From the NCBI GenBank assembly GCA_902651635.1, contig CACRSC010000014.1:98755-162754 (forward strand): a stretch of DNA of 64,000 nt. The letters are read 5' to 3'. Source of the DNA: Mastigamoeba balamuthi (taxonomy: Eukaryota > Evosea > Mastigamoebida > Mastigamoebidae). Shown piece by piece: positions 12,483 to 22,605 of the stretch (position 1 is its first letter; the number at the start of each line of letters is the position of its first letter). A program made the position numbers and the translations under genes. The notes beneath the pieces are model-generated. The model was given only the letters and a program-made list of their open reading frames with translations. It was not told the DNA's origin and did not search any database.

Positions 12483-14463
12483 ATGAGAGATTTTCGTGAT
12501 ATTTTTTCCGACTTGCACACGGGCATGTTGGAGATTACACCGATTCTGCGTCAGTACAGCGCACTGGACCTGATGCCACTGCTCGTGCACTCGGGCCTGG
12601 TCTCTGTGCGCAGCCTGGTCCTCGCCACGCCCCAGTGCGGCCGCCGCGTCTCTCCGGTTTTTTCGTTTATTTTGTTTTCCCTGTGGGCCGTTTTTTCCCC
12701 TTGGGCAGCGCGAACCCAACTCTGCCGCTCCCGCGCCCCAGGGCCCTCTCCGAGGTCCACGCCAGGCTCTCGCCCGAGGACTCCGCGAGGCTCTCGATCA
12801 TAATCGCGCAGGTCCAGCGCGAGCACGCGGCGCCAGCGGCCCAGGGCGCCCACTCGGCCGCCCCGCAGCCTGCCGCCCCGGCGCTCTCCATCCCCGCCGA
12901 GATTGTCATCGGTGGCGCCCCCTCGCCGCCCCCAGGTGCCCCCCGCTGCACTGCCCCCGCACTCGCGCGCCGCCGCTAACTCCCAGAAGCGGTGGGAGAC
13001 GACGGAGACCCGGCGCCAGACGCGCCGTCTGCGGCAGTTGCTGCCTGCGGCTCGCTTGCCGTCTCGCGTGCCGCTGAGGTGCGCGCGGCCATCGCGGCGG
13101 CGCTGGCGACACCCGTGGGGTCGCGACAGGCGCTCGACGTCGGGTGCGCGTTCGAGGCCGCCGAGCGCTGCGTGCTGTGGGTCGACGACGCGATACGCGG
13201 GAAGCACGACGTGCTCTGCGAGCTCCTCACCCGCGAGGACCTCAGAATCGGCATCAAAGGCGCGGCGCGCACCCCCGCGGCATCCCGCACGCACGCAGCT
13301 GACCCGGCGCGGCGCCTCGGGCCGCGGAACCGCAGTGTTTTCGTCGGCATTTGCGCTGCACTCTTGGCTGTTCGGCAACGCCGCGTACGTTGCGTCCCCG
13401 AAGCTCTGCGTCGTTGCCAGCGGCTGCGCCGAGAGCGACGACGGGGCGCGCAGGGTCGTCAACGCCGTGCGCTCGATCAACGCGGATATCCCCGTCGCCG
13501 TACTGTGCGCCGGCAGCAGCAGCGAGTCGCTCTGGCGCCTCGCGAGCACCGGAGTCGTCGCCACGCGGGACTCGCGGGGACTCGCGGACTTCATTGCGAG
13601 CCCGCGACGCGCCGCCGCGTCGTCGCCGCGAGCCCCGTCGTCGCTGGCGTCGCCCCTGTCGCCGGTGCTGTCCCCGTCGTCGTCGCTGCAGCGCCAGACG
13701 TCGTCCTCGTCGTCGACGGCTGCGCGCAGAAGCTCAGCGTCGGAGGCGAGCGCTGCGGGCGCGGCCTCGGCGTCGCTGTCGGCGCACTCGTCGCCGTCGC
13801 CGTCGCAGTGCCACGCGGCGCCGCGGCCCGCGCACTCAGCGATGGACAGGTCGCTGGTGGCCACAGAGGTCGACCCCATGGCCGAGTTCTCCGCGGGCTT
13901 CTGTGCGTACTGGGAAGACACGCACGCAGCCGCCACCACACGCACGGCTGACGGCGGGGGGGCGGGGGGTGTGCGCAGCGGTGGACGAGGCCGACAAGTT
14001 CGTCATCTGGGTCGACGACAAGATCCTCTCCAAGCAGGACGAGATCGCCGACGTTCTCGTCTGCTCGAAGAAGTCCAAGATCGGCGTCCAGGGCACGCAG
14101 ATCGCACACCGCGCCCCGCAGCTGACCTGCAGCCGCCCCTCCCACCTCTTCCCAGCGTTCCCCTCGGCTGCGGCGATGCAGGCGTGGCTGGGGAAGAACG
14201 TGCGGGACAGGAAGACGACGGAGAAGCTGCGGGTGATCACCAACCGCTTCAGGATGAACGACGGCGGCGACGGCGGGGCGCAGCGGACGGTGACGGTCGC
14301 CAAGAACTTCGCGCCCGAGCTGCCGGTGCTGATCTACTGCGGCAACACCAAGGCGCCGGGCCTCGTCGAGCTGCGCGACAAGAAGAAGCGCGTGTACGTT
14401 GTGACGAGGAAGGACAGCCTCCTCGAGTTTGTCCACAAAGGCAAGGTCAGCAAACCCGAGTAG
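12483..14463 (+). CDS. Protein with two WVDD receiver-like domains
   Basis: Function not established. Six exons join in phase to 540 aa: 12483-12634, 12742-12911, 12987-13259, 13336-13941, 13979-14092 and 14156-14463. An N-terminal helical region (about 85 aa) is followed by two copies of one alpha/beta domain. Copy 1 contains RCVLWVDDAI, VASPKLCVVASGCAESD and DIPVAVLCAG; copy 2 contains KFVIWVDDKILSKQDE, KLRVITNRFRMND and ELPVLIYCGN. The spacing of the acidic pair and hydrophobic strands recalls CheY-like receivers, but no clear phospho-acceptor/Lys set is seen. A Ser-rich linker joins the copies. Each copy has an intron at the equivalent place (after the IGIK/IGVQ strand), so the duplication kept the intron. 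Introns 3, 4 and 5 have GC donors (gcgcgg, gcacgg, gcacgc). It shares a 246-bp promoter region with the ART receptor gene. Confidence 0.7.
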
Positions 14464-14779
14464 CAAACACCCCTAGAGGTTATCCATATCTGTCTTTTTC
14501 CCAAGCCTCCCCTGGCGTCGAGTGCTCCCCTTTCTTGATTGCATTGGCCGTGCTTGTGCTGCTCTCTAAGCCTCGAGAGCAACCAAAGTGATGTCGCCAG
14601 GCCGGGAAAAGACTGAGTCGGGTAGGGTGAAGAGGTCTGTGGCGGGATTCCTGAGCTCTAGGATCAAGGTTGCCCTCACACCCATGACCCTCCTCAACGT
14701 GAGATCCTATTTCAAGCAGAGAGACAATCCGAAAACCCGAATACTAGCACTACACAGTAATCCCGGATCCGCAACTGTG

Positions 14780-16051
14780 ATGGCGGACGCCCTCCAGTCC
14801 GCATGGCTGCTCCGCCAGAACGTCGGCCCCTGCATAGGCCACGACGGCGACCTGGCGGCGATGGCTCTCTCCTTTCCCTGGGCGCTGGCTGGCCCCTGTG
14901 CCAAGCGAATCCCCATCCTGCAGAGACCCTGTTGCCGTGCAGCCGCCTTCTGCGACGTCTGGTTCGGCCTCTGCCTCCGGGACCCGTCCTCCGCCACCCC
15001 CCAGCTGCTGTCTCGCATCATGCGGAGCCGCTCCGTCCAGTGGCTGGCGGCCCACGAGCGCCACAAGCAGTACTACCTGCGCGAGGCCGTGCACAGCGAG
15101 CCTCCGAGACTAACTCAGGGCATCCCCGCTGCCTCCTGCTGGGCTTGGTGCGCTACCTGACGCCCAGAGCCCTCCCCGAGGGATCGCCGGTGCTCGGGTC
15201 GCTCGGGGCCCTGGTGCGCCAGCCGCTCAGCGCGAGCCGCAACTCCCGCGTCTGCACCGGTGCCGAGTTCTCGTCTCCCGTCTCCGCGCTCGTGGCCGCC
15301 TGTACACTCGGGTGCCCTAATGCTGTCAAGGTCCCCTCCCTCTCCCTCATCTCCGATGCACTCCTGATGCAAGCAGCAGCTGCTGGCGAGGCCCGGGATG
15401 GCAGCGATGGGGCGCCCAGACCACCCAGCCGAGTACAACCTCTGGCACAAGGCCATGCTGGAAGCGTGCGCGCTGGGCAGCGCAGAGATCGTGTCGCTCC
15501 TGGGACGCCCGCCGTTCCTCTTCGCGGGGCGCGACGTGGTCATGTAAGGAGCGATCGACCGCGCCTGCGGCAGCGGCAGCACTGAGCTGGTCGAGCTCCT
15601 GGCTCGTCCGCCGTTCTCTCTGGGCCACGCCGCGGTGCACGTGCAGAAGAACTGGGAGGCCCTCGGAGCGGCAATCAGGTCGGGCAACCCGGAGATGCTG
15701 CGTCTGCTCGCGCGCCCCCCATACTCGATCTGCGCCTGTGCGCACGTGGGAACGATGCTGCACCACGTCGCCATGGACCTGGTCATGTGCTGCAACCCGG
15801 AGATAGTCTCCGCGCTCGCCGAGCCGCCCTACGAGCTTTTCAAGCAGGTCCCGCAGCTGGCCATGTCTCTCCTGTGTGGGGTTGTGCGCTACGGCACTCC
15901 GGAGACACTGGCTGCTTTCGGCCGGGCGCCGTGGTCACTGGCCTCGCAGAACAACGATAAGGCCCAGGTGCTGAAGTCGGCAATGGAGTCGAGGCGGCCA
16001 AAAGAGATGCTGCGGGCACTTGCTGAACTGCCTTTCGCCATCTCTTCATAA
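14780..16051 (+). pseudogene. Ankyrin-like 'RPPF' repeat gene with in-frame stop
   Basis: Three exons (14780-15080, 15119-15330, 15374-16051) join in phase to 396 codons plus stop. The protein is a string of helical repeats of roughly 35 aa with a conserved turn: LLGRPPFLFAGRD, LLARPPFSLGHAAV, LLARPPYSIC, LAEPPYELF, FGRAPWSL and LAELPFAIS. Each unit looks like an ankyrin-type helix-turn-helix. A TAA at 15545-15547 interrupts the repeat between RDVVM and GAIDRACGSG; the reading continues in the same frame on both sides. This is either a pseudogene, a sequencing error or readthrough. The first intron appears to use a GC donor (gcgagg). A second gene of the same repeat type lies at 60796-63666. 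The start chosen is MADALQSAWLL at 14780; an upstream in-frame ATG at 14591 is possible. Confidence 0.6.
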
Positions 16052-16161
16052 GTATAAAAGCAAAAAGAGAACTTGTCTGAATGAGATTACAGTAAACTCA
16101 GAGACCCGTGATGTTTTGAAGGTTAAGAGCACAACCATCATGTGGGTTTTCTAATTTTCGC

Positions 16162-19100
16162 TCATTGGGTAAGCTTCAGGTAGACCATGGCAAGGGGAAG
16201 GACTTGCGAGTCCTCCTTGAGTACGACCTCGTCGTACTCGATCTCACTGGCGGGTGCAGCCTGGTAGCGCCACTTGCGCGAGATGCCGACAAAGTGCGTG
16301 TCAAAGGGCGACTTGAGGCCCTTGTCCATGCGCCTGCGCAGCTCCACGTCGAGCATCTTGGTGTCCTTGTTCTTGGTAAACTGCTTGATGGCCTCGTCGC
16401 TGATGGGGCTCGCGGGGTGGAAGTTGCTGACCGAGTAGAGCTCGTTGGCCTGCGGGAACCGGTAGTCGAACTTGCGCGTCAGCGGGTACGCGAGGCCCGT
16501 GACCACCGCGCAGAGCAGCACTACCTTCTCGCCCTGCGGCGTCGCCTCTGTGCTCTGCATCGCGTACGAGGCCGCGTACTGCGCCTGCGGCGTCAGGTAG
16601 ACGCCCGTGCCGAAGTACCCGCCGTCGGTCTTGCGCAGGTCGGCCATGCCGCCCTTGCAGATGGCGGCCATCGTCGAGAGCGGGCAGCCGTGCCAGCACG
16701 CCAGGAAGTTGGTCTTGCTGAACGCGCTCTGCTGCAGCCACTGCGAGCGCAGCCGCGCCAGCACCGCCGCCTGCTCGGGGTCTGCCGTCTGGAAGTGGAA
16801 GACGCCGGGCTTGTTCTCGACGACGTTGCGCCGGATCTCCAGCCGGTAGCTCCGCGTGTTGAACGCGTCCGTCAGCATGTTGTTGGCGATCATCTGCGCG
16901 CGCGTGACGGCGATGGGGCGCGGCGCGGGCATGCCGGGCGTCTGCCGCTGGAACAGCTCCGTGATGACCTGCAGCACCGGGGACCCGGGGGCCACGTCTG
17001 CCGTGTAGTAGCCGGCGGCCGCGTCCTGCTTCCACTGCAGGCCGCTGAGGTCCAGCCCCAGGCACTGGTTGACGATGTTCGAGGCCAGCGGGCCCGACAC
17101 GACCGCCGAGGGGCCCGGCATGCCCGAGGGCGCCCCCGCAGCCGCGGCCGCCTGCTTCTGGCTGCTCGACGCGGGGCGCGTGCGCTTGCAGTTGTAGTCG
17201 ACGCAGGCGCAGGTCGCCGGCATGAAGTACTTGGCCTCGGAGAGCTTGTGGCCCGCGTGGTGCCGCGAGACGCACTCGGGGCAGTAGACCTTGCGCAGCG
17301 CAAAGGGCGAGGCGGGCGTGGGCGCGGGGTCGCACGTCAGGCAGCCGCGGTACGAGGCGCAGCGCGAGCAGACGGAGCAGTAGTTCTGCGTGCCGGCCTC
17401 GCAGTCGTCCGAGCTCAGGCAGCGCGGCGCGTAGGCGATGACGCAGACCTTGTCCTTCTCGGCCGCGTCGACCTCGTCGGGGACCTTGCGGTTGAGGCAG
17501 TCGAGGCACTGCTGGAACTTGACCGCGTGCGCCGGGTGCCTCGCCCTGGCCTGCTCGATGAACTCGCCGCAGCTGTTGCGCACGACCGCCAGCACGCGGA
17601 CGTCCGTCTCGGCCGAGAGCAGGCCGATGAGCGCCAGGGCCGCGGCCGCTGCGACCTCGGCCTCTGCCGCGTGCATGCGCAGGGCCTTCTCGACCGACGC
17701 GGCCGCGCTGGCGTTGGCGAACTGCTGCTGCGCCCGGGCGCACGTGCGGAAGCAGAAGACGGCCCTGCAGGCCGTCTCCTGGACCTCGGGCGACATGGGG
17801 TGCGCCGTCATGGCCTCGACCAGCAGCCCCGGGACGCCCGCGGCCACCGCCGCCTCGGCGCCGTCGCGTATCGTCACGTCGAGCAGCCAGCAGGCCGCCG
17901 CGACGACCTCGGCGGCGCGCATGTGCGTCTTGAGCGCCGAGGCCGCGCGCTGGACGCCGCCCGCTGCGACGACGGCGGGGGCCAGCTTGGGGTAGTCGTC
18001 GATGAGCTTGTACATGAGCGAGAGCGCGTTGGCCGTGATGGGCGCGCTGCTGGCGTGGGCCTCTGCGAGGCCCAGCAGCGAGACGTGCGGCAGCACGGGG
18101 CCCTCCTTGCCGCCGCGCAGGCGCTCGACGTTGGCCAGCAGCACGCGCAGCGAGCCGTCGACGAGCTCCAGGGCGCGCTGGCCGCCCGCCTTGACGACCT
18201 CGAGCGCCTCGGTGAACGACGGCAGCGACGCGCNNNNNNNNNNNNNNNNNNNNNNNNNNNNNNNNNNNNNNNNNNNNNNNNNNNNNNNNNNNNNNNNNNN
18301 NNNNNNNNNNNNNNNNNNNNNNNNNNNNNNNNNNNNNNNNNNNNNNGCCCCTGCCCCGCGCAGCGCGTGGTCCGGGCAGCAGTACTCCCAGTAGCCCCCG
18401 GTGCTCGCGTTGATCCTGCACTGCTCGCTGCACGGCGGCCACTTGCACGTCGGAGGCGCCGCGGGGCGCGGGGCCGGCGCAGGGGCCGCGGGCGCGTCGT
18501 CGGCGGGCGGCCGCGGGGCCGGAGGAAGGGCGCCGCACTGGCGCGCGTGCTCGGGGGAGCAGTAGTCGTAGACGCGGCCCGTCGAGGGGTCGCGCGAGCG
18601 CAGCTGCGGGCAGCCCGGGGCCTTGCACGGCGCCTTGGCCGCGTGCTCGGCGCAGCAGCAGTCGTAGACCACGCCCGTCTCGGGGTTGCAGCCCACCCGC
18701 TCGGTGCAGCCCGCGATCAGGCACTGCGGGATTGGTTGATGGTCTTTGTGAGATTATTCCAGATCTGGTGAAATGTGGAGCGGGCCGGCCTCGCCCCTTC
18801 CCACAGCCCTCGCAGGCCCTCGGAATCCCCCGAACAGGCCCGGGGCGAGAGTTGCGGCGATGGGAGTGGGCGGGAGGGGGTCTGCCCTGGCTGGCAGAAA
18901 ACGGAGATATTCTAGATATTGTGGCCGTTACGAGTACGGGAATAACGACGTCATAAGCAGGCCGGCGCTTCTGCAGCGGGTTCCGGAGGCGGGCGGGGGG
19001 AGCGGGGAGGGTGGCGTGAGGGGGCAGCGCACGTTGGACTTGAGTGCCTGCAGGTGCGCCTGGGAGCAGCAGTCGTAGACGTGGCCCGTGCGGTCCTTGT

Positions 19101-19429
19101 ACTTGGCGAACCTGCAGCCCCGCAGGGCGCACTGCCCCCCGCGCAGCGACCGCGCGGTCAGCCCGTGCCCCTCCGCACTGGCCGCACGCCGAAGAGAAAC
19201 GAAAAGAAGCGGAGCCGAGAGGCGACAAAAATAAAACCCCCGGGGGGGCCCAGCGTAGGGCAAAGGGGCGTACGCGGTGCTGAGCACTGCAGGTGCGGCC
19301 ACCCGAGAGGGCCTTGTTCGTGCAGCCGGAAAACTCGCACTGAGACGGTGCATAACCGGTGCGCCCGGGGGGTGGAATGCGTCAGTGCGAGGACGGGGAG
19401 AGGGCCAGACAGACCTGCTGGTAGGACAT
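16162..19429 (-). CDS. PARP-type ADP-ribosyltransferase, paralogue 1 (Cys modules, armadillo-like, UBR-like)
   Basis: Predicted ADP-ribosyltransferase using NAD+. Four exons: 19415-19429 (only MSYQQ), 19274-19339, 19048-19131 and 16162-18723, giving about 908 aa with a 113-N gap. N-terminal zinc-binding-like modules follow the pattern C-x4-C-x(10-18)-C-x3-H (CEFSGC...CSAQH, CALRGC...CSQAH, CLIAGC...CCAEH, CKAPGC...CSPEH). A helical armadillo-like middle follows, then a Cys/His cluster with a UBR-box-like end (CVSRHHAGHKLS). The catalytic domain has WHGCP (His), GTGVYLTPQAQYAASY (Tyr) and EYDEVV...SQVLPLAMVY (Glu), so the H-Y-E triad of poly-ADP-ribosyl polymerising PARPs seems kept. Intron 3 has a GC donor (gcactc). 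Paralogues lie at 46592 and 54109. Confidence 0.85.
18234..18346. other. Assembly gap (113 N)
   Basis: A run of 113 undetermined bases lies inside the large last exon of PARP paralogue 1, between the Cys-rich modules and the armadillo-like region. The frame is open on both sides, so the stated gap length is at least frame-compatible. One or two further Cys modules could be missing. Confidence 0.95.
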
Positions 19430-19840
19430 CTTACAAGCGAAGATTTTCAAGTGAGAGCCCAGATATTCACCCTCGTGTCGCCCCCCGGTGGCGGAAAAGC
19501 TGACCCTCTCTGTACCCTCCTGGCCCTCGGTAGCTCGGCTGGACATACCTCGGCCCAGCACTCTCCCCATGGAGACGTCATGGCCCTGCACCTTTACGAA
19601 TGGAAATACACTGATTCTTGGTATTCATCCGGAACCCTGGACATGCATCCCATTCTGGTTCCGGGCAATTCGATCCCGTTCATCTCTCTTTGCCTTGGCA
19701 GCACCAGCGTGATCCCGCAGGGCATGCGGCTCTGAAGGGGAACGCCCTCAAATATCTGACGATAACGCGCCCCGAATCCAAAATATCTAGTGCTCTCTTC
19801 CTTTTTTGTGCAAGAGCGCGGGAAACTCGCAGGCAAAAAT
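19430..19840. promoter_or_regulatory. Divergent promoter region with ATATC elements
   Basis: This region separates the PARP 1 start (19429, minus) from the HEAT-like gene start (19841, plus). It has no credible coding exon. It carries agatattcac at 19461-19470 close to the minus-strand start. It also carries aaatatctgac at 19750 and aaaatatctag at 19780 before the plus-strand start. These match the AT-rich element found before most genes here. Confidence 0.5.
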
Positions 19841-20923
19841 ATGAGTGACAGACCAGCGACACCCCTGCGCGGCTCCCTGGCCTCGTCGGTCAGCACGGCG
19901 TGCTCGGACGCGCGCCCCAGCTCGCCGGTCAAGAAGCCCGCGTCCAAGCCCTCGTCGCCCTCCAAGTCGCCCTCGCCCGCGGCCTCGCCCCCCAAGAAGC
20001 CCGCCTCGCCCCTCAAAAAGCCCCCGAGCCCCACGCACGCCGCCGCCTCCCCCAAGCCCAAGCCCAGCCCCGCCTCCAAGCCCGCGAAACCGTCGGAGAA
20101 GGGTCCGAACGCGCTGGCAAAATCGTCGGGAGCCGCCCACGCTGCCGCTGCTGTGAAGGCGGAGGCGGCGCCTGCAGAGCAGCCGGCGGTGCCCGAGCGG
20201 TGGCAGGAGGTCCTGGCCGAGATGGACGCCGCGGCCAAGGGCGCGCCCTTTGGCGAGGGCAGGGAGCCGCAGGCGGCGTGGAAGGAGATCGCCGAGTCGA
20301 TCGCGTCGCCGCGCTCGGGGTTCGCCAAGAGAGCGTGAGTCGCCCCCCCGCCCTCGCCGCAAATCCAGCGATTGCGTTCTGATTTCAATTGAATGGGGGG
20401 CTGATTCAATTCGAACGCGCGCGGCGCAGAATTCTGTTCTGCGGCGAGATGGCGACCAAGTCGCCCGACGACTTCGCCAGTGACGCCATGGCGTTGACCG
20501 TGCCCGCCATCCTCAACCGCAGCTGCGACACCCTCAAGGTTCCGCTTGGTGTACTCGCCCCCCTGTTCTGAATCTCAATTCCGATTTGAATTCGGAAAAT
20601 CCTCCCAGATTGTCCGGGACGCTGCGCTGGCGTCGATGAAGACGATCGCGACGTGCAGGCACCAGCAGCAGGGGTACGGGGCCGTCTGCGACCTGCTGGT
20701 CGAGGCCTGCGGCGCCAAGCACCCGCGCAAGGTCGAGTGCGCGCTCACGGCGCTGAGCTCGATGCTCGGCAACGCGCGCTGCGTCGACGCCCTCGCGCAG
20801 CTCGCCAAGCAGCGCGCCGTGTCGGAGGCCAGCCGCGCGACGCTGTCGGCCGCGAACCCTGCTGTGCGGCAGCAGGCGCGGACGCTGGCCGCCCTCGTGG
20901 CCAAGACGTGGCCGGGGCTCTAG
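19841..20923 (+). CDS. HEAT/TOG-like protein with basic Ser-Pro-Lys N-terminus
   Basis: Three exons (19841-20334, 20430-20538, 20609-20923) join in phase to 305 aa. The first 110 residues are low-complexity, rich in SP, PK and KKP, as in microtubule- or DNA-binding tails. The rest is a small helical array: RWQEVLAEMDAA, VRDAALASMKTIATC, KVECALTALSSMLGN and NPAVRQQARTLAALVAKTWP. The last motif resembles HEAT repeats of TOG domains (CLASP/XMAP215 type), which bind tubulin. TOG identity is an inference; only about 190 residues are helical. Both introns have GT donors (gtgagt, gttccg). A GTATAAAA stretch lies about 135 bp after the stop. Confidence 0.65.
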
Positions 20924-21154
20924 TCGACGGGCACGCGAGCATTCCGGAAGCGATTGGTGCAGAACCATCTGTGGACGTGAGGGGGTAGAACGAGAGACCA
21001 GCTTTCTCTTGTGTGGCCGACTGACTGGCTTGGTAGGTAACTGGTAATGACATCGCAAGTATAAAACGCAGTGACGTTTGGCGGTTGGCTGCTTTTTTAT
21101 ACCTCGGATGTTGCAGGGAACAGTCTTCTCGACTCAGTTTTTGGTCGGTTTTAG

Positions 21155-21566
21155 TTACAGCTTGGCCTCGTGGTGAGTGAGGCTCAGCACGACGGGCACG
21201 GCCCACGCGAACAGGATGGACGAGTACATGGGGAGGAGGAGCCGGGGCTCGTTGTTCTCGGCCCAGTCGAGCGCGTTGAACGAGGCGTAGGCCGCCATCC
21301 CGGCGCCGAACGTCGAGACCTGGGGGCCGCAGCGCAGGCCGCAGAGCGCGGCAGCGGAGCCCAGGACGCAGGCGACGCCCATGAGGAGCTCCGCGCGGAT
21401 GTGCGTGATGGTCGCTGGCTCGGTGCCCGGGAGCAGCCCCGATGCACATGAGGACGAGCAGCAGGCCCCGCCTGAGGGCATCGCGCGGCAGGACGCTGCT
21501 GATGCTGCTGATGCTGATGCGCTGGCCGCGCTGCGTTTCCCTGGTCTCGGTTGCGGCCTGGAGCAT
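21155..21566 (-). pseudogene. Small membrane protein, damaged paralogue of the next gene
   Basis: The 3' two thirds code for GLLPGTEPATITHIRAEL, STFGAGMAAYASFNALDWAE and two or three hydrophobic segments, closely matching the intact neighbour at 21866-22327. The 5' part (from the ATG at 21566, MLQAATETRE) is in another frame and ends in GLLLVLMCIG, the equivalent of LLLAVLLGIG in the neighbour. Between them the second membrane segment (STLVLWTLALAAH in the neighbour) is missing. The simplest reading is an internal deletion of roughly 50 bp that breaks the frame. A short unrecognised intron or an assembly error could also explain it. Confidence 0.5.
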
Positions 21567-21865
21567 TCCTTTCCCCCTGGTGCCTTGTTGTCTTGCAGAG
21601 AGTGGTGCTGTTGTGATTACGCACTGCACGACACATGCAGCATGATCGCCGACGGGCGTTGTGCACGGGTGTGGACACGAGAAAATCCACAGAATTTTTT
21701 CTTCTTTCGTGGCGTCAGAGCCCAAACCCGCACTGAAATTAAGGTACAGTTCTTTTTCAACACAAGCAGGCAAGGCCGAGACAGGGCCCTCCTACCTCCG
21801 CTGCTGACGACATTCACAGAGTACATGCATTGTTGGGATGTGCGGTGGGGCGAGGGCTCTCCCCG

Positions 21866-22327
21866 CTAGACGTGCTTGTCGCCGCTCTGCTCTGTGCATC
21901 GCATCAGGCAGCGGACAGCGAGCGCCGCGTAGGCAAACGCCACAGAGGCCTGCATGAGGACGACCAGCCCGGGCTCGTTGCGCTCGGCCCAGTCGAGGCC
22001 GTTGTACGGCGCGTAGGCTGCCATGCCCGCGCCGAACATGGCGACGTGTGCGCCCCAGCTGGCGCCCGCGAGCGTCGCCACGGCGCCCACGAGGCACGCG
22101 GACCCCATCATGTACTCGGCGACCACGTGGCGGGCCGTCGCGGGCTCCGTGCCGGGCAGCAGGGCCATGCGGTGCGCTGCGAGGGCCAGGGTCCAGAGGA
22201 CGAGGGTGGAGGCACCGATGCCGAGCAGGACGGCCAGCAGGAGCTTGTCGAGCAGCTGCAGAGGGCTGCGGTCGCGGGGCAGTGGCAGCCGGACGGTGCC
22301 GAACACGGTTCGCGAGACGGCCTTCAT
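21866..22327 (-). CDS. Four-span small membrane protein, unknown function
   Basis: A single-exon gene of 153 aa. I see four hydrophobic segments: LLLAVLLGIGASTLVLWTLA, VAEYMMGSACLVGAVATLAG, HVAMFGAGMAAYAPYNGLDW and LVVLMQASVAFAYAALAV. The conserved landmarks shared with the damaged neighbour are LLPGTEPAT, FGAGMAAY and LDWAE(R/N)NEP. I do not recognise the family. The two genes lie in tandem on the same strand about 300 bp apart, so they arose by local duplication. Confidence 0.65.
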   Translation of the reverse strand: MKAVSRTVFGTVRLPLPRDRSPLQLLDKLLLAVLLGIGASTLVLWTLALAAHRMALLPGTEPATARHVVAEYMMGSACLVGAVATLAGASWGAHVAMFGAGMAAYAPYNGLDWAERNEPGLVVLMQASVAFAYAALAVRCLMRCTEQSGDKHV

Positions 22328-22605
22328 CCGTGCTTAGCGGTGATACGCCTGAGAGCTTTTTTGTGCAGTGGAGTGGCTGCTGCCTACCGGAGGACGCAGC
22401 GTGGTAGGCAGAGATTCAAGCATGTGCACTTACATACTATTCGAGCCCCACTGCACATTTCTTGTACTTCATGTTCACAAAATATCCCCGCATTTTCTGT
22501 GGTGGAAGATCGAGAGATTGCGGGAGCCCAAAGATCTTTTCTGTCGTCGTTTGCTTTGGACAAAGCCCACCCTTCGTTGCCACCGGCTGGGCTGCTTGCG
22601 GAGAC

